The notes under the pieces are model-generated. The model saw only the letters and a list, made by a program, of their open reading frames with translations, ran no database searches and had not been told where the DNA came from. Made by a program: the position numbers and the translations under genes. Positions 13,001 to 28,000 of a DNA stretch of 64,000 bases are shown piece after piece. Every line of letters begins with the position of its first letter. The stretch's first letter is position 1. The DNA is from Sipunculus nudus (taxonomy: Eukaryota; Annelida; Sipuncula; Golfingiida; Sipunculidae), in assembly GCA_026874595.1 (NCBI GenBank), contig CM049314.1:10780729-10844728 (forward strand). Reading direction: 5' to 3'.

Positions 13001-16000
13001 AAATTGTATAAGTTATTAGTATAAATATAAAATTAGTACCTTAAATTTTGCCCAACTTTGACCATGGCATGTTTGTTTCCTGTGAGTACTGTTGATATAA
13101 TTTTCATATCATGCACACATAAAGATTTCAGCTTTTTAGTTTGAAAAGCTGAAAGATATTGGCCAAAAATTGTAGCTTTTATTAATGTTTTTATGAGACC
13201 ATGTCAGACCTTGGCTCTCTGTAGCACCTCTTGAGTCACCTGTATGTTGACCTGGTTGAACTTTCAGCAAATTATGCATGCTTGAGGCGAGACATAAACT
13301 GGGGCGTCCAGGCAGCTTATTATATAATGGCCAGCCACAGTTGATCTAGGTGTCCAACCCAACTCATCTAGTAGTTTTAACCAACTACATAACAATAAAC
13401 AATAAATTAATAAATTTTTATTGGTTTTTAATAACAAATTAAAGAAAAATAGAAAAGGAATTTGTTAGTTGATAATAACAGGAAATTAACTTGCAGCTAC
13501 CGATGATATAAGAATCTTGTATCGATGGATAGAATGTCATGTATTCCAAATAACACCATGCAGTCACCTATGGTATTTTTCAGTTCAATTTTAATGATAA
13601 AAAAGTAAATCATATTATTCATTACTAATCATTAGGGATCATATGAAGGAAATTAATGATAGACAAAGATGCAGTTGATAATATTAATCTAGATTCCTAC
13701 TGTGTCTAGTGTGTACATTGATGTGAAATTAGTCCAAAATAAATATATTACATTTTTTTTAATATAAATAAAAGCCATAAAACCAGGTACTTATGATCAT
13801 TATTTAAATGTGTGAATTTTGTATATTCTGGATTCTCAACATCATTGTTTGGTGAAAACTGAATAAATACCAGACATGGTGCGAATACTTTGCAATTGTA
13901 TTTTAACACGAATATGAATATTTACTCCATTATAAAATTTCTTTCATAAGAATGGGAATTCAGGTAAAAATAAAAGTATATGAATACCAGTGCAAATATT
14001 TTCAAAATGTATTAATGAATGCATTCATGAATATATTCTTTAATATTATTTTAATAATCATTTCAGTCATATTTTATTTGAAAAAATCATACTATTCTCT
14101 TATTATTTTTAATAAAAATTATATTTAGGACAATATTTGTAATTTTTCTAATAAATAGTTAAACTCTTATATTATATGTTCTGCTTATATTAGTTATATG
14201 GCCAAGTCAAAATCTGTGTGACAATCCCACTCCATTTGTTAATGAAATAAATGAAATTAATCCTCTTTCCTGTCTCCAAAGGTACTATCAAAATCATACA
14301 TAAGCTAAACAACAACAACTCATAATACAGCTTATTTTTATTACCATATAAAACCAGCATGTGCCTCATTTCTAAATCATATTTTTTTATCATATATATC
14401 AGCTGAGCGCCGTGACCCATAGGTCCCTTGTTCAACTTTGGCCTTGTGAGCGGGGTATCTCTAAAAGGATTCACAATAGGAATTTTATTTCTTTGGTGAA
14501 GATGTATATCGACAAAAATCTCGTTCATGTTCGAAGATGGGTGACCTTGACCTACTTTTCAAGGTCACAGAGCTTATAATAGAATAAAACTTAGAAGCTT
14601 ATTTTTCAGGAAGCATTTGGTGGATTGTTATGAATCATGGTACATACCTCTCCATTTTAAATTTATAACTGAGACATGTACAGATATACATCCATGTGAG
14701 AACAGATATTTAGTACTTGTTACTGTTACCACCTCTAAACACTGTTCTTTTGGCTGAGGGCTTTTGTCAGCTTTTGCTGATATTCTAGTTACAAGGAGTA
14801 AACCAGTTGAGGTCAGTTTCAGTGTGAAGTCACTGGGTATGTCTTTAATCAATTCTTTAAGGAGCAAGATCCTTAAGACGAGGTCACCCATTTGTGGAAA
14901 TCAGATCCTTTTTAAATATGGTAATATTATAGAATATTTTGTTGCGGCAGTGAATGGTACATTGTTACTTATAGCGGGCAACAGGAGCTGAATATGGAAG
15001 TAGTTCACTTGTAAAAAGCAGTTGCCTACTTCAGACTGGTTGTGGCGAACGCAGTGGTGCAAAAGGCCTTCAGGAACTAGTGGCAGCAGGTCTTGGTTGA
15101 CACTTGAACTGCGAAGCCCTGAGCCATCCATAAAAAGACAAGCCTAACGCCACCTCAGCTCATGATTGACAGGCCGGGCAAGGGGAGTTCACTGACTCCC
15201 CCAACAGTTGTCATTGAATTTATTGTGCATCTAATTGAACGTCAGACTTTATCGCCAATTGGCAGATGGTCCACAGTGCCAAATTCTTGCAAAACCCCTC
15301 ATAACCCAGCACTCTGTGGTGTTCAGTGACTGCTGTTACACGTGAAACCTTGAAATTTCTTCACAATAGATTCTCGTTACAAGAACATGACCCAGAATAA
15401 CTAGCGGGCGATGTATGGCACTAGCAGGACATTCGGGAGGTTAAAACCTCCAGACAACGCCGCTTGAAGGGAGTGAAATCAAACAAATCCTTACACCTGC
15501 AGTGAGGTGAAAGGGGAAAAAAACTCTTAAAGGCACAGAAAAGAAGCATAAATAGCCATTTATGTTTTTTGAAGCATTGGGTGGCTTGTTAGGCTGCGCA
15601 TTGTAGCAAGGACAAGCTTATGATGGTATGTCAGAGCTAATGTGATTCTGGCCCTCTGCAGGCAAGGAGAGGAGCGATGCAGGTTTTTACATCGGGAATC
15701 ATTAGCGCAACAAAGCATGGAGACAGAATGTCTGGCTCAGGTTTTGTGGCACTGTACGCGAGCTCCCGGTCTGACCAAGAAACTGTTAGTCCTCCTTATT
15801 TATGGAAATCTGCTCAATAGATTTTCAATTTGGATGCAAATTGTATTTTGGGCAGTAGCAAAATTACATTTGGGTTGCCTGGTGAACAGAAAATAGCCAT
15901 TTTGGCTTGTCATGGAGTTAGACATGCTGGTTTTTCCAAGGGTCATCCCCTATGAATATTAAGTTTCCAGCAGGGAGCTAGTTGCCCCGCGAGAGGTTGC

Positions 16001-19000
16001 CTGATGCTCCGGAGATGGTAAAGGCTGGATCTAATGTAATACTGATCTGTATTACGCTACCATAATGCTGCACATGACCTTCTTTACCAAGGACAAAAGA
16101 CCTGCTACCAGAGTCTTATTTGCTTAGCACTGCATTAAAACAGTTGACCGTGTTGCGGTGGGAGACAAGATTGGTATCTGAGAATTGTGAATTATCATGT
16201 TTTGTCATGGCAAGCCGGTTTCAGATTTAACCTTCCAGTGTTGTTTCATTTAATCAAGACAGACTTGTCAATGGATACACAGTTGTAGTTGATTACACTG
16301 AATTGAGATTAACTCTGGTCCCCAGGGTCTCAACTGATCTTACCACTGTTGAGTGCGTTGTATACGTTTGCAGAAAACCTACAACCAGCTTAGTAGTCTG
16401 CTACCTACTCGAGGTTTAAGTCGTGTTTTCAGTTGATTTGACTTTTTCTGTTATCACCTATTTTATCTGCACATATATCCATACTTTCATATTGAAAAGC
16501 ATTTAATCAAACTTACCCGTTGATTCACCAGCCATCTGAGCTGCAAGGGCAAAGATCTGAGAATATTCTTTTTAGTACAGCTGTGTGAATATTTCTAAAA
16601 GATTCAAAATGGTATTTGGAATTTTGTGACCTAACTGTTCCAAGAAAGAGTATTTGTTAACTTTTGTAATGATAATGTAATGTCTTCTGTATCATAACAT
16701 GAAAAAGTGACTCAAGAACTATGAAAAGTCATGGAACAAATTTAAAAAGGTTGAAAATACCTATTAGGGTTATGTTTTATAACTATTATTTGATTATAGG
16801 ATTTGCTGTAATTTCTAATTTAGTCAAATTTATATTCCCTGTCAGACTGAATTCTTGATTGATCAGGTTATTCTTGATCCAGAAATCCCTAAGAAACACG
16901 CTGGAACATTTAAGCTGTACTGTCATTTAAGTTGAACTGTAAGACTTGTACCTGGAATCAAAATGTAAATTTCACAATTCACAGAAAAATAATCCAGTGA
17001 AAAATAGCCCATCTCAATGCTGTAGAAGATATGTTACTTATTCTAGTACCTGGCTCTTTTGGTTGCTGATAAACCTGGAAGCTGCATACTCTCCTGCCAA
17101 CCTTTATGTTTCTAGAGGATTCATAAATGTACAATAACTTTGCGTACCTCACATTGACTGAGCTATGATTTTAAAATGAAACTTTTTTTAATCCTCTGCT
17201 TGAAAATTTTCAGCAACTTTGAAGATCTTTTGAATTTTTCTCTAGAATGTTTTTTCAAAAAAACCTTTGGAACCCATGAGCTGGTACAATCTGATGCTGA
17301 GGAATGACCATGAATATTAATGCCTCCAATTCAGCAAGTAATTAAACTGTCACTTTAACTTTTCTGAACATGCTTTATTCATGCACTTTCTCCTTGAAAC
17401 ATTAAATCTCAGCGGGCATTCACTTTTTGGGGGACAAAAGCAGCAAAAGAAAGCTAATTAATAAAGATAAGACCTAGCACGCATTGTGGTCAGGTCTTTT
17501 GCATAACATACTGTGGGTTTGAGGAAGTTAATTAGTTCACTTGTATTAACTTGTCTCTATGACTCACCTAGACTCAGGTATCGTAAACTCTTTCAGACGA
17601 AAAGTGATTGTAAATTCATAAATCCATATGGTAATGGCTAGACCATGCAAATGTAAAACCAGTAAAAAACCAGGACATTGCTTCAGGAAAAAAGACGCAG
17701 ATCAAAGGTTTTCTCTTTTTTAAAGCCTGACATAATTGCCATTTGGGATGTCACTTCAAAGGAAAGTGTGTGAACGCAAATCCAGCAAATACACAAGCCT
17801 GGGTTCTGTGACACGCGTGTATGTGCACATTATTTATTAATTGTCCCAGGTGGTCCTAAATGACCTTGAGCCATTGAAAAGATAAAAATGGTTTCCAGGA
17901 GTCTGCTCCCGGTGGTCTTTCTCTTTTTATGGACCCGTCATTATCAGCAATTATAGCGCCTGTTGTGGTGCTTTAGATCCAGAACTACAACCAGTTAATG
18001 AACCAGTGATGGATATCTTTCTCCTCTTTTCCAAAAGGGTTCCTCTACATTGTATTAGTGGAAACTGATCTCCATTTGGTCAATATACACACAAAACCCT
18101 TTGAACAAAACCGGGAGAATGAATTTTTTTCAGGATGTGGCCCATGGAAGGCTCAGTTTGCGTGGGAAAAAACGGCCATTGGTGAATGAAGTTGAAAAAT
18201 GGCTATGACTGAAACGGGCACAATTCAGGCGTGGTAGGCCAGGCAGGAACGCAAACAAACTGTCATTTGCCCACGCAAAGCAATCAGTCGCACCTGAAAG
18301 TTAAGTTGGACCATGCATTGATCTACTACAAGCCTGGCTGTTTTGGGTTTGCGATAAAAATGGCAGGTTTTTGGGGTTGGTGCCAACTGGCACTGTAGCA
18401 TTCTTAATTCAAAGGAGGTGGTATCATTGGTTGGCATGAGCTGTCAAAACCAAGCTTTGTAACTATTCAGGTCTCAGCCTGCTTTGACATCGCTAGGCGC
18501 CGGCCAGTGATTCACCTGGTTGCTATGGCACCATGTAGGGTTTTAAAATATAGGTGGGCTTGCTTTTGGTATGGATGCCAACAGTGAAGATATGGTTGAA
18601 GTCCTGCGCAAGATTACAAGCCCAAGTGACCTTCATCGGGATCGCAAGGGTGATTTTAGAACCAGCAGAGCTTGCGGTATTGATCGAGCAAGGCACAAGA
18701 AAGACAGTGACCCCTACTGTTTTTTACGAATCATACAGCTTCGCAGCTTCCTGTTTATATGGGATGTGGTAGACAAGCACCTGTTATAAGAAATCATGCC
18801 CACATCCATTTTAATTTTTCTCCCTCAATCAAGAAGGAATTCAGAAACGAAATTGTTGCTCTAAAAAAAGAAGACCACCCTCTCAGACTATTCACCAGTC
18901 GCTGAATGTATGCAGTGTCACCTTGATACTAATCGTTCATACTCATACCAGCATGCTATTGTGCCCCATGTCCTTGACCTGTATTCTGAATTCATGCCAG

Positions 19001-22000
19001 CTGGTCCTGCCGTTTTCTTCCTTGTTCTCAGCTGCTTTACTGTGTCTACATATATGATCAACCATGATTGATATAATATGTTAAAATATTTTCTTAATCT
19101 AGAAAATACAGATCATAAAGGTCTGCCTTTTATGAAGTTAGAATTTCTGGAAATATGAATTGGTCCTTGATTATTCTTTATGAATCTAACTAAGCTACAT
19201 TCTACATGAAAACCTAATTAATTAGAACAAAATTACTTAATTGAGAGAAATATATAGTAGTAACAAAAAATGTTACAGTGACAAAAGCTAAAAATATGTT
19301 GACCCTAATTCAAACATTCTCTGACTGCTTGTACATTTCACTGTTTTATATGCAGTGATACAAAATTAAACTTTGGCAAAATGCTATGAATACTAGGAAC
19401 CAAAATTGACAGATTCCCTTAAATACCATAAAAAATACTAAGTACAAAATACAAATGATAAGCATTTAATACAGTGACCTAAAAAAAAATTGTGATCATG
19501 AAAGTTTTGTTTGTATATATTTATAGTACCAGGAATTCTCACTTTATACATATTTATATATATATACTTGATAGTTAATATATACTTGATAGTTTATATC
19601 TGTCACATTTTGCGAATAATAAAGGAAATGCTTTGACAGAGGCTAAATTGAATGAATTGTTGAGTGTCACAGTTGAATGTGAAGAAGAGGCTCTGATTGA
19701 ATGCCATGTATTTTAGATGCATCTTTAAACTAGTTTCAAGGCTAAAGCTGAGTCATATGGCAGTCATTGTGTAGGAGTAATGGTGCGTTATCCTTAAATG
19801 TGCAGTGGGAAGAGAGAAAAACATGACGATACCGTGTGGCCTGTGTACACATGACAGGTGACTATCGATTCACCACAGCAATAACTCATGCGTAGCACTG
19901 ATTACTTGCAGGTTGAAATATATCAGGCCTGAGGATGATGCTGGCGCCACCTGCATGATGCTTACCTGTATTTGAACTAGATGTACACATTGTTACGTAC
20001 ACTAATACTGTTTTATACTATGTCATACTGTGGGAAGCAAATTTATTTTGCTCTAACTCAACTTTTCTGTTGCTTTCTGTCAAATAAAGTTTAAAAAATG
20101 TCCACCAATTTGACCCATATTTCCAATGAGCACCTGCTTCATAATGAATATGTGTGTGGGAGTGTCCACTAAATGTTTAAAAAGAAATTTTGAATTCCTA
20201 GTTTAATTTTTCAGCATGGCTTATGAATGTAAACATAGAGAAATATTAGTCATTTTCATACCCCCAAGTCATGCATTCCAACTCAAAACTAAAAATTTAC
20301 ATATCGAATGATTCCTACCACTAATATTAACATTTTAATTCATACAGTTTAGACAAAAAAAATTGTTTGGCCAAATGGCAGCTGTTTTGTTGAAAATGTA
20401 TTTTTCTGAGTAAGTATCCACTGTGAACATTAACCTGCATTGTTCAGAATCATGTGGAATAATGAAAATTTGCACATTATATTAATTAGGAAAAAATATG
20501 AAAGCCAGTAATAAGTTCCCTTGGTTTTCCTTATGTTTAAACATGGTCAGTATGGTTGGGTTGATAGTAGGTATACAGAAAGCATCAGGAAGCTGAGATA
20601 GGGCAGTTGATTTTCGCATGTATTATGTACAGCTGATCATTGCAGAGCTCGTACTGGCAGCAGCTACGTTTCCATGGGCACCATAACTTTCATTTTCATT
20701 ATTTCAATTTTATTCAAGCAAACAGTGTTTGTCCTTATTTTAAAAAAAGCACACAAAATATATGACTAGTCAGAAAATTGCTCCTTTGACATTTACTAGA
20801 AATTTGTGATTTTACTTTCCAAAATTGACATTTTGTTTTTAAAAAAATTAATTTACTGAAAATTACATTTTCAGAATTTGTACTAGAATTTTAAGTTTAC
20901 ATTTTTGTTTAATTTCAAATTTTTTTTTAATGCTTCTCTGCATTTTAAGAAAATTTATATACAAAAACATTTTTCATTTTAATACCAGAAAAGGGATTTT
21001 ATGATTAATAATTTTAGGATTTCTTATGTAAGAGGTCATATTTCACAGAAATATATTAAATGTATCAGGGGCATTTCAAACCCAGTGTAATGGAAAATAT
21101 TTTTCCAAAATTTAAAAATATGACGTTTTGTTTTGTAATTACAATGGTATCGTAGCTGCTGTGAGCACGGCCGTGGTGGATGTGACCACTGTGTGATATA
21201 TCATCCTGCCGGCCCATGCCATCCTCCTCTTATTTGTAAATTGTAGTCCGAGACGACCAGTCACCACGCGCCGTACCCAAGGTTGGCGCAGAGCATCCCA
21301 GGGTTTCAGCAGTATGGACTCACAGTGAGGGAGCTTTTTTTATATTGAATAAAAAATTCCTAATCATTAATCAGTCCTGGTTTCATTTTAAAATGCTTGA
21401 TCATTTCTTGCCTTAATCTCTTACATGGTTTAGTTTAAAAATGCCTGACTTTTCCTAGCTTTAATATATCTTTGTTTTATTTTATAGTTCCTCACTGTTA
21501 CTCATTTTAATCACTCCTGGTTTCAATTTAAATTGCCTGACCAGTACAAGCTTTAATCTTTACTTGTAAAAATCCTTCCTCATTTATTCTTGCCGTAATA
21601 TATCTCCTGTGTTCGGTATAAAAATGCCTGATTGTTTCTAACAGTAACTTATCCATTAAAAGCCTCTCTCAATACTCTGGACTTATTTCATTAGTTTCAA
21701 TTAATTTTGTGTTTATATCTGCACTATATTCACTCTTAAATTTATGTACTTTCCCCTCTGGTTTAACATTATGTATCAAATTTATAATATCCATGAGTTA
21801 TTTTTAAGTTTAGTGTACTTGAGTGTACTTTAATGTACTTAATAACAGGAACTAAAATTGTTGTGATTTTCTTACCTGTGCAAATGTAAATTTTACATAG
21901 TGAGTTAGTGTTCTTATGCATTCTGATTAGTTAATTACTGTGCTCCTTTTAAAAACTTAAAATAATATTCCTGAAGAAATAAATGGATGTTGTAACTTAC

Positions 22001-25000
22001 CTTTTGTCATGTAACAGTCACTTAATCTTTATCAGTTGAGTTGTCCTCTAATAAATATACTTTTTCCTTCAATGTCAATCATCGTGATTCTTGTTATGCA
22101 ACCTGTAATGCTCCAGACAGCCATGGTGCTCATGGTGTCAATCATGTTCATGTTAATCACAGTGACATTAATCCTGGTGTTTTCGAGCAACTTTAACTCT
22201 CTTCATAGAAACTGCAATGTTTACAGCTGCCATAATATTAAACATATAATAAGTAATGCTTAGAGCTGTAATATTCTTTATATAAATAAACATTAATGTG
22301 TGGAGTAACCATGGGGCTTTCATATGAACTGTAATTTCTGGAATCTGTGTAATGGTCTGTTCTCTGATCTGTAATGCTCAGAGAAGCTGTAATGCTCTAT
22401 GTGTGAAACTATAATGCTTTAAATAGCTATAATGCTCTCCATGTAAACTATAATGCCTAGAGTAACCTTAAAGCTCACTGGATAAACTGCAGTGCCTAGA
22501 GCTATCATAATGCACTCTATGTAAACTAATACACCTAGAGCAACAGTTATTGTTGTTAACAGTAATGCCTTTGATAAACTATAATGCTAACATTTATGCC
22601 TTTGATAAATTATAATGCTAACAGTAATGCCTTTGATAAATTATAATGCTAACAGTAATGCCTTTGATAAACTACAATGCAATTCCCTCAGAATTAGCTC
22701 TGAGATGATTTAAATGAACTGTTAGTTCTTAGAGATCAGCTGTAATATCTTACAGAACTGCAATGAAATTCACAAATCAGCTTTAATGTCTTAAATAATC
22801 TACAGTGATGTTCCTAGTAAGTACAGTTTTAGATGGTCCTCTGTCATAATATTTATAACTTTTATATCTTGGATAAAAGTAAATGAGGTTCATAATACTT
22901 TGTGATGCATATCAGTTATAATGGTAAACATATATAATATGTATATAAACTATAATTCCTGATAATTTTAACTTATCAGACCATCAGATTTATTGGTAAA
23001 AACCTTAATTATAAATTAAATAATGATTATTGATAATTAAACTAAAGAATCATCAAACCAAAGGTGAACTTCTATTTTATTTTATCAGACAGTTTGTTGA
23101 GTCTTGGAGATAATCTTTGCAGTTTAACATGTTCTCAAAAATGGATAGTTTATAGTTTATTTTGATAGTTTTCAAACTTTCTCAAGAAATCAATTAATTC
23201 CTGCAATTAGGATAAGACATGATCAGCCGGTCCTGTTTTATTATGATTCTTTGCTGTTCATATTACAGACTTTTAATCTGTTACTGTTACCTAATGTTTT
23301 CATGTTCATTTATGTGTATTAACTGCTTAAATTATTATCCTGCCATACAGCCGTGTATTTCTGCTAATGATTTAAAGAATAAAAATGATCAAATATGCTA
23401 TAAATTTGGAAAAAATCAAGTCTATGTTTTGCATCATGTATATTTTATAGTTTAGATTTATTCAAATACATCAATTTATAAACATGCATGTATTCATTTT
23501 ATTTACTGTTGTATATATCATTCATAGGTCCTTTATATTTTTGTTTAAACTGATATGGGTAATTTAAATGAGATACAAAGAACATAGTTTTGTCTGTGCC
23601 AAGAAAGGATTTATCAATTTAGATGGATGTGATCACTTGATTGATTCCCAACATGAATAACCTTGGAAGTGGTTTGTAAAGCATATGCTAACCTAAATGT
23701 CTATCTTTAAAAAAAAGCAATGATTATAACACCAATTCATTGTGTACCTTGGATCTTTGGTACTTTAGAGAACTAGTTGTACATTGGATCAAATATTCTG
23801 TCAGTGACACAGTGAGAGAAATTTAAATTCATTGAAAACCTGTGGACAGATAATGTGACACAGGTAAAACTATGTTTCCCCTAATCAGCAAAATTAAAAC
23901 AGTCTAAATATGAAAGCATTTCTTACATACTTGCTCTGGAAAAGTTAATTGATTTTCTGTGGGGTGAGCGGTGAATGCTGTTTACAGTCCCAATGGAAAA
24001 TATCTGGTTTCTTGACTCTTTAATTATAATGCTGACACTAGATGTAACATATGATGCATGTTACTTAGCAACCGCAGAAATCATTTGGAGTTACTGTAAT
24101 CTGAGTTCTGTGAATACCTTGGGAAATTTTTGTTTGGTCTGAATAACTTTTGTACTAGCATTAAGTTTAATTAATCATGGAGTCACATCTACTTTACTGA
24201 AAAATTAAACTTAGAGCATTAATTCAGAATATTTATTAAGCTTTCAAAGCCTTCATTAAAATAATCTCAAGGCAGGCAGATATAATCTTTAATTTGAAAT
24301 GTTAAACAAAGAGCCCTTGAGACCACCAGTGATTGAAATTAGAAATATTGAATCACTATTGATAGGAACCAGATTAATTTGTGACACAGCTTGTACATAT
24401 GATTAATCTTGAAGTCACTTGAGTATAGTGCCTTGTTGAATCTTCCAATCTTTTCTGAATATACAGATCAATTTCTGCTTCTCAAATTGAGTGTAGATGC
24501 TGTCATAGGTGTTTAGACAATGTACGCGTCATATCACCAGATACATATATATATTATTAAAATCAAACACTTGTGCTTCCATAGTTTTTTAGTATCCTCC
24601 CAAAACAAAGTTCCAAAGTTAATGATAAAGAAGTACAATTTAAATTTAATAATTTGTCCTCAAACACCAGGAGAAATTGGTGCCATTTACTCTGAAAATA
24701 ATACAAAATATTAGCAACTTAAGATTCAAGAGAGTATTGCCCTGGAATCTAAGAAACTCATCAGAAGTGCAAGTGGTTTTGATCGCATGTTAACTGCACC
24801 TCTTTTGAATTCGTAAGTTAAGCCTGGATAGTAAGGCAGGGTGCTAGCTGGATGTGACTAACTGCAATATTTTGGTTGTTCGTTGTTGATTTTTGATCAT
24901 GGTTATTTTGCTGCACGCATGACGTACTAATGTGCTGGATTTTTGTGTATCTTGATGTATGACCCTGCGAGTGCCAGCAACAAGGCCCTGTCCTACCCTA

Positions 25001-28000
25001 CGGTTCTGCCCAGCCAGTATCCACTTCTGGTTAGTTCATCTCACGTTTATTCCTTCGCTGGCTTCAATCACCAACTTTGATGCTTCTGGCTTATTCTGCA
25101 CCATTCCACCATTTAAGAATATCTCAGTATATACAAATTATCTAAAAAGTGTTAAGAAATTTGCAGAAAATTGTCCAGTGTATGTCTAAAAATTTGTCCC
25201 AGTTATATATTTTTTGCCTCACTTCTCTAACCAATATGCACCAACATGGGGAAAAATCTGGTACTTTAAAATTAATCAAACAACTTCTATCAGTGAAAAT
25301 ACCTTAACTGTTGAAAATAATTGTGTCAAAATTGTTATTCATGGCAGGCAAAGGCATGATACAGACTCTTTCATAGTGTATTACCTCTGATTCTGTGTTA
25401 TTTTCTTGCTCACACTTCTTTGTTGTATATGTTTGCTTTCATCGCTTCATGCATATCTCAAGCTTTTACAGCCAGGTATGACCAGGCTGTAGTTTATTGT
25501 GTGGCCCGAGCACGCTTTTCTGTCTGGTATTCCTATGTGTGGAGGCCTGTGAACGTATGATAAATGTGCTTATCATCTACAATCTCTAATATTATTAATC
25601 CTTGTTTCTTTCCAACCTTTGGGTGCCAAATTAACGACTGTTAAATAAATCTTTATACCTGATTGTAGTTTTATAATTAAGTGGTTAACCACACCTGATG
25701 CAGGTTAAACAGAATGCATCTCAGGTCTGTCATCAATTTTTCAAAAATAGGGTTTAAAACAGGAAAATATTCATTTTGGACATTTGAGGTTTTCATGATT
25801 AATTCCCAGCTACGTTAATAAAAACAAGAGTTTTAAACAAAAACTTGAAAGAATTGAATCTTAAGATTACCCTCCTTACTCCTGATTAAGATGGAATGGT
25901 TTTGTCAATCTTCTGCATGAGCTTGAGACTTTTCAAAATAAAATAAGAGTCCGTTAGAAGTCACAATGACAGACCTGTCCTGTTTGAAACTTCTGAGACA
26001 GCTTTAGTGCTGCTTTTGCGCAACTTTCTTATTGACCATTCTTTTGAGTTCAGCTCCTACTGTGCTAACCTGTCCTAGATACTCCTAAGTTGCACTGCCT
26101 TCTCTGGCATCCACTCTGCTCCTGCTTGCGGGCTTTCCATCCAAGCACTAACCTTTACATATTCAACATTTTCAGCATATGGTTTGAACACATTTACAAT
26201 GCTGATATTATGATGTATCTATTTTTTAATGTTTGTTTGTCAAAAAGATGTGTTTCAGTATATAGCAAATGACAAAATCATTAAATGCAAAGGAAGTTTC
26301 AAAATTTTTTAAAATTTTCATTTTCTTGCCAGTTGTACGTCTTGAATTGTGAATGGTGGTTATTTATACACAAGACAATGATCAATATTTTCCTGGGTAG
26401 TATTTTAATTCAAAAAGCTTCCATTAATGAGCTCAAATAAATTTTCAAATTTTCTTCATTGAAATTTAGGTTGTACGATATCGGCATGTTTTGTAATAAC
26501 TTAAATTTGTGCAGAGAGATTGCATTCTAGAATGAAAAGCAGTAAGTGCTTCTATTGTGACCTGAAAATTTAGCTTTTTATTAGGTTATAATCACACATT
26601 TAATGCTTTTCATGTCTTCCCTGGTTGCGATGATTACCATCACAGCGGGTTTCAGGAAGTATGTTATGGTTTTGTCTAAAAGTCTGATACTGTTAGACTA
26701 TTTATTGAAACACATCTGGAATATTAACTGGAATGAAGTTATGATAATTGAGATAATGTATAAAAAACATAATGTAAGATTAGTTTAACAGAATTCTAGG
26801 AATTGCATAGAAATGTACCTTTTACTTCATAATACAACAGATATTCAAAAGTGGGTCAGCTAACATGACATATGTGTAACTTTGTGTTATGTGTGACATG
26901 TTAAGATGTTACATGCTTAATAAATATTTTAACATAAATGATAAATTCAGTGACCTGTAGACATATTTAATACCCCAAATGGAAAGATAAATATTATGTC
27001 TGTGCATTATTTCTTAATTTGGCATATCATTAAATATTCTTAATACATTTGTTTACTCCCATTAATTAACTGTCATGTGTTGTTTGTCATGATAGAGACC
27101 TCAAAATCAAGTGAAGAAAACAAAACCAGTTTATGAGGGAGAAAACAAGTCCATTTACACCATAAATATTTCAGTTGCTTTAATTTCTTACGAAGCTCAT
27201 AGTGAACATTCTCTGAGCAGGATAAATACTAAAATAGGCCCACTTCGCATTCCATTGATAAACACTAATCAAAGGACGCAGACAATTGAAATTAATTACT
27301 TAATTCAACTTGTTAATCAGGACACAGTTTTAACTGTGGATCTGTTAATGCAAAAATAAAAAGACTGCCATGAAAGGTTTGTCATGAAGTCCAGCCTATC
27401 TCAATAATACATCCAAGGCCAACATTGAGAGTTCTGAAAACAACTTTCTAATTAAGTATCTTTCAAGAGCTGTGACCAGAAAAGTAGAATCTTAGAGTCC
27501 ACCTCTGTTTTGAGCTACTTTAAGTTCTTATTGATATTTCTTTTTGCCATGAAATGCTCTCAGACACCTATAAATATATTTTACTAACAATAAATGTCCA
27601 TTAATGGATATTTGTGGAACTTGTCATGTGACAATGAGTTAACAAGTATCCATGACAACTACAGCTGTCACAGCTACGCCTGACAGGGACTGAAATTGTT
27701 AATAGCCAACTTGCATCAGTATAGTGTTGGTTCTGAATTGAATTGTTTGTGTTGTTTTGTTTTTTTTGGTTTTTTTTCCATGGTATTTGTGAGTAACTTC
27801 TTTCCATAAAAACCTACAATCATTTAGTTTATAAGAAAAGATTTTAAAAAATCTTGCCTGTCTTAGCTGTACAACACCAGAAAATATTCAGGAACCATTA
27901 ATCCCATAAATGGTGTTTCTTGCCATATCCACAAAATTTTAGCTCTGAAAGCTTTTAATGCTCAGAAGGCCTGAAGAAATGTTGCATTTGCACATGGGAG

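Noticed and set aside
15642-15750. Frame with CRQGEERCRFLH resembling part of a CCCH finger
   Set aside because: Spacing is not that of the family, the possible acceptor gives phase 2 (exon A ends phase 0), and no other family residues are present. Probably chance.
18554-18789. Two overlapping 72-codon open frames
   Set aside because: No splice borders or recognisable motifs; overlapping frames in a GC-richer block are expected by chance.
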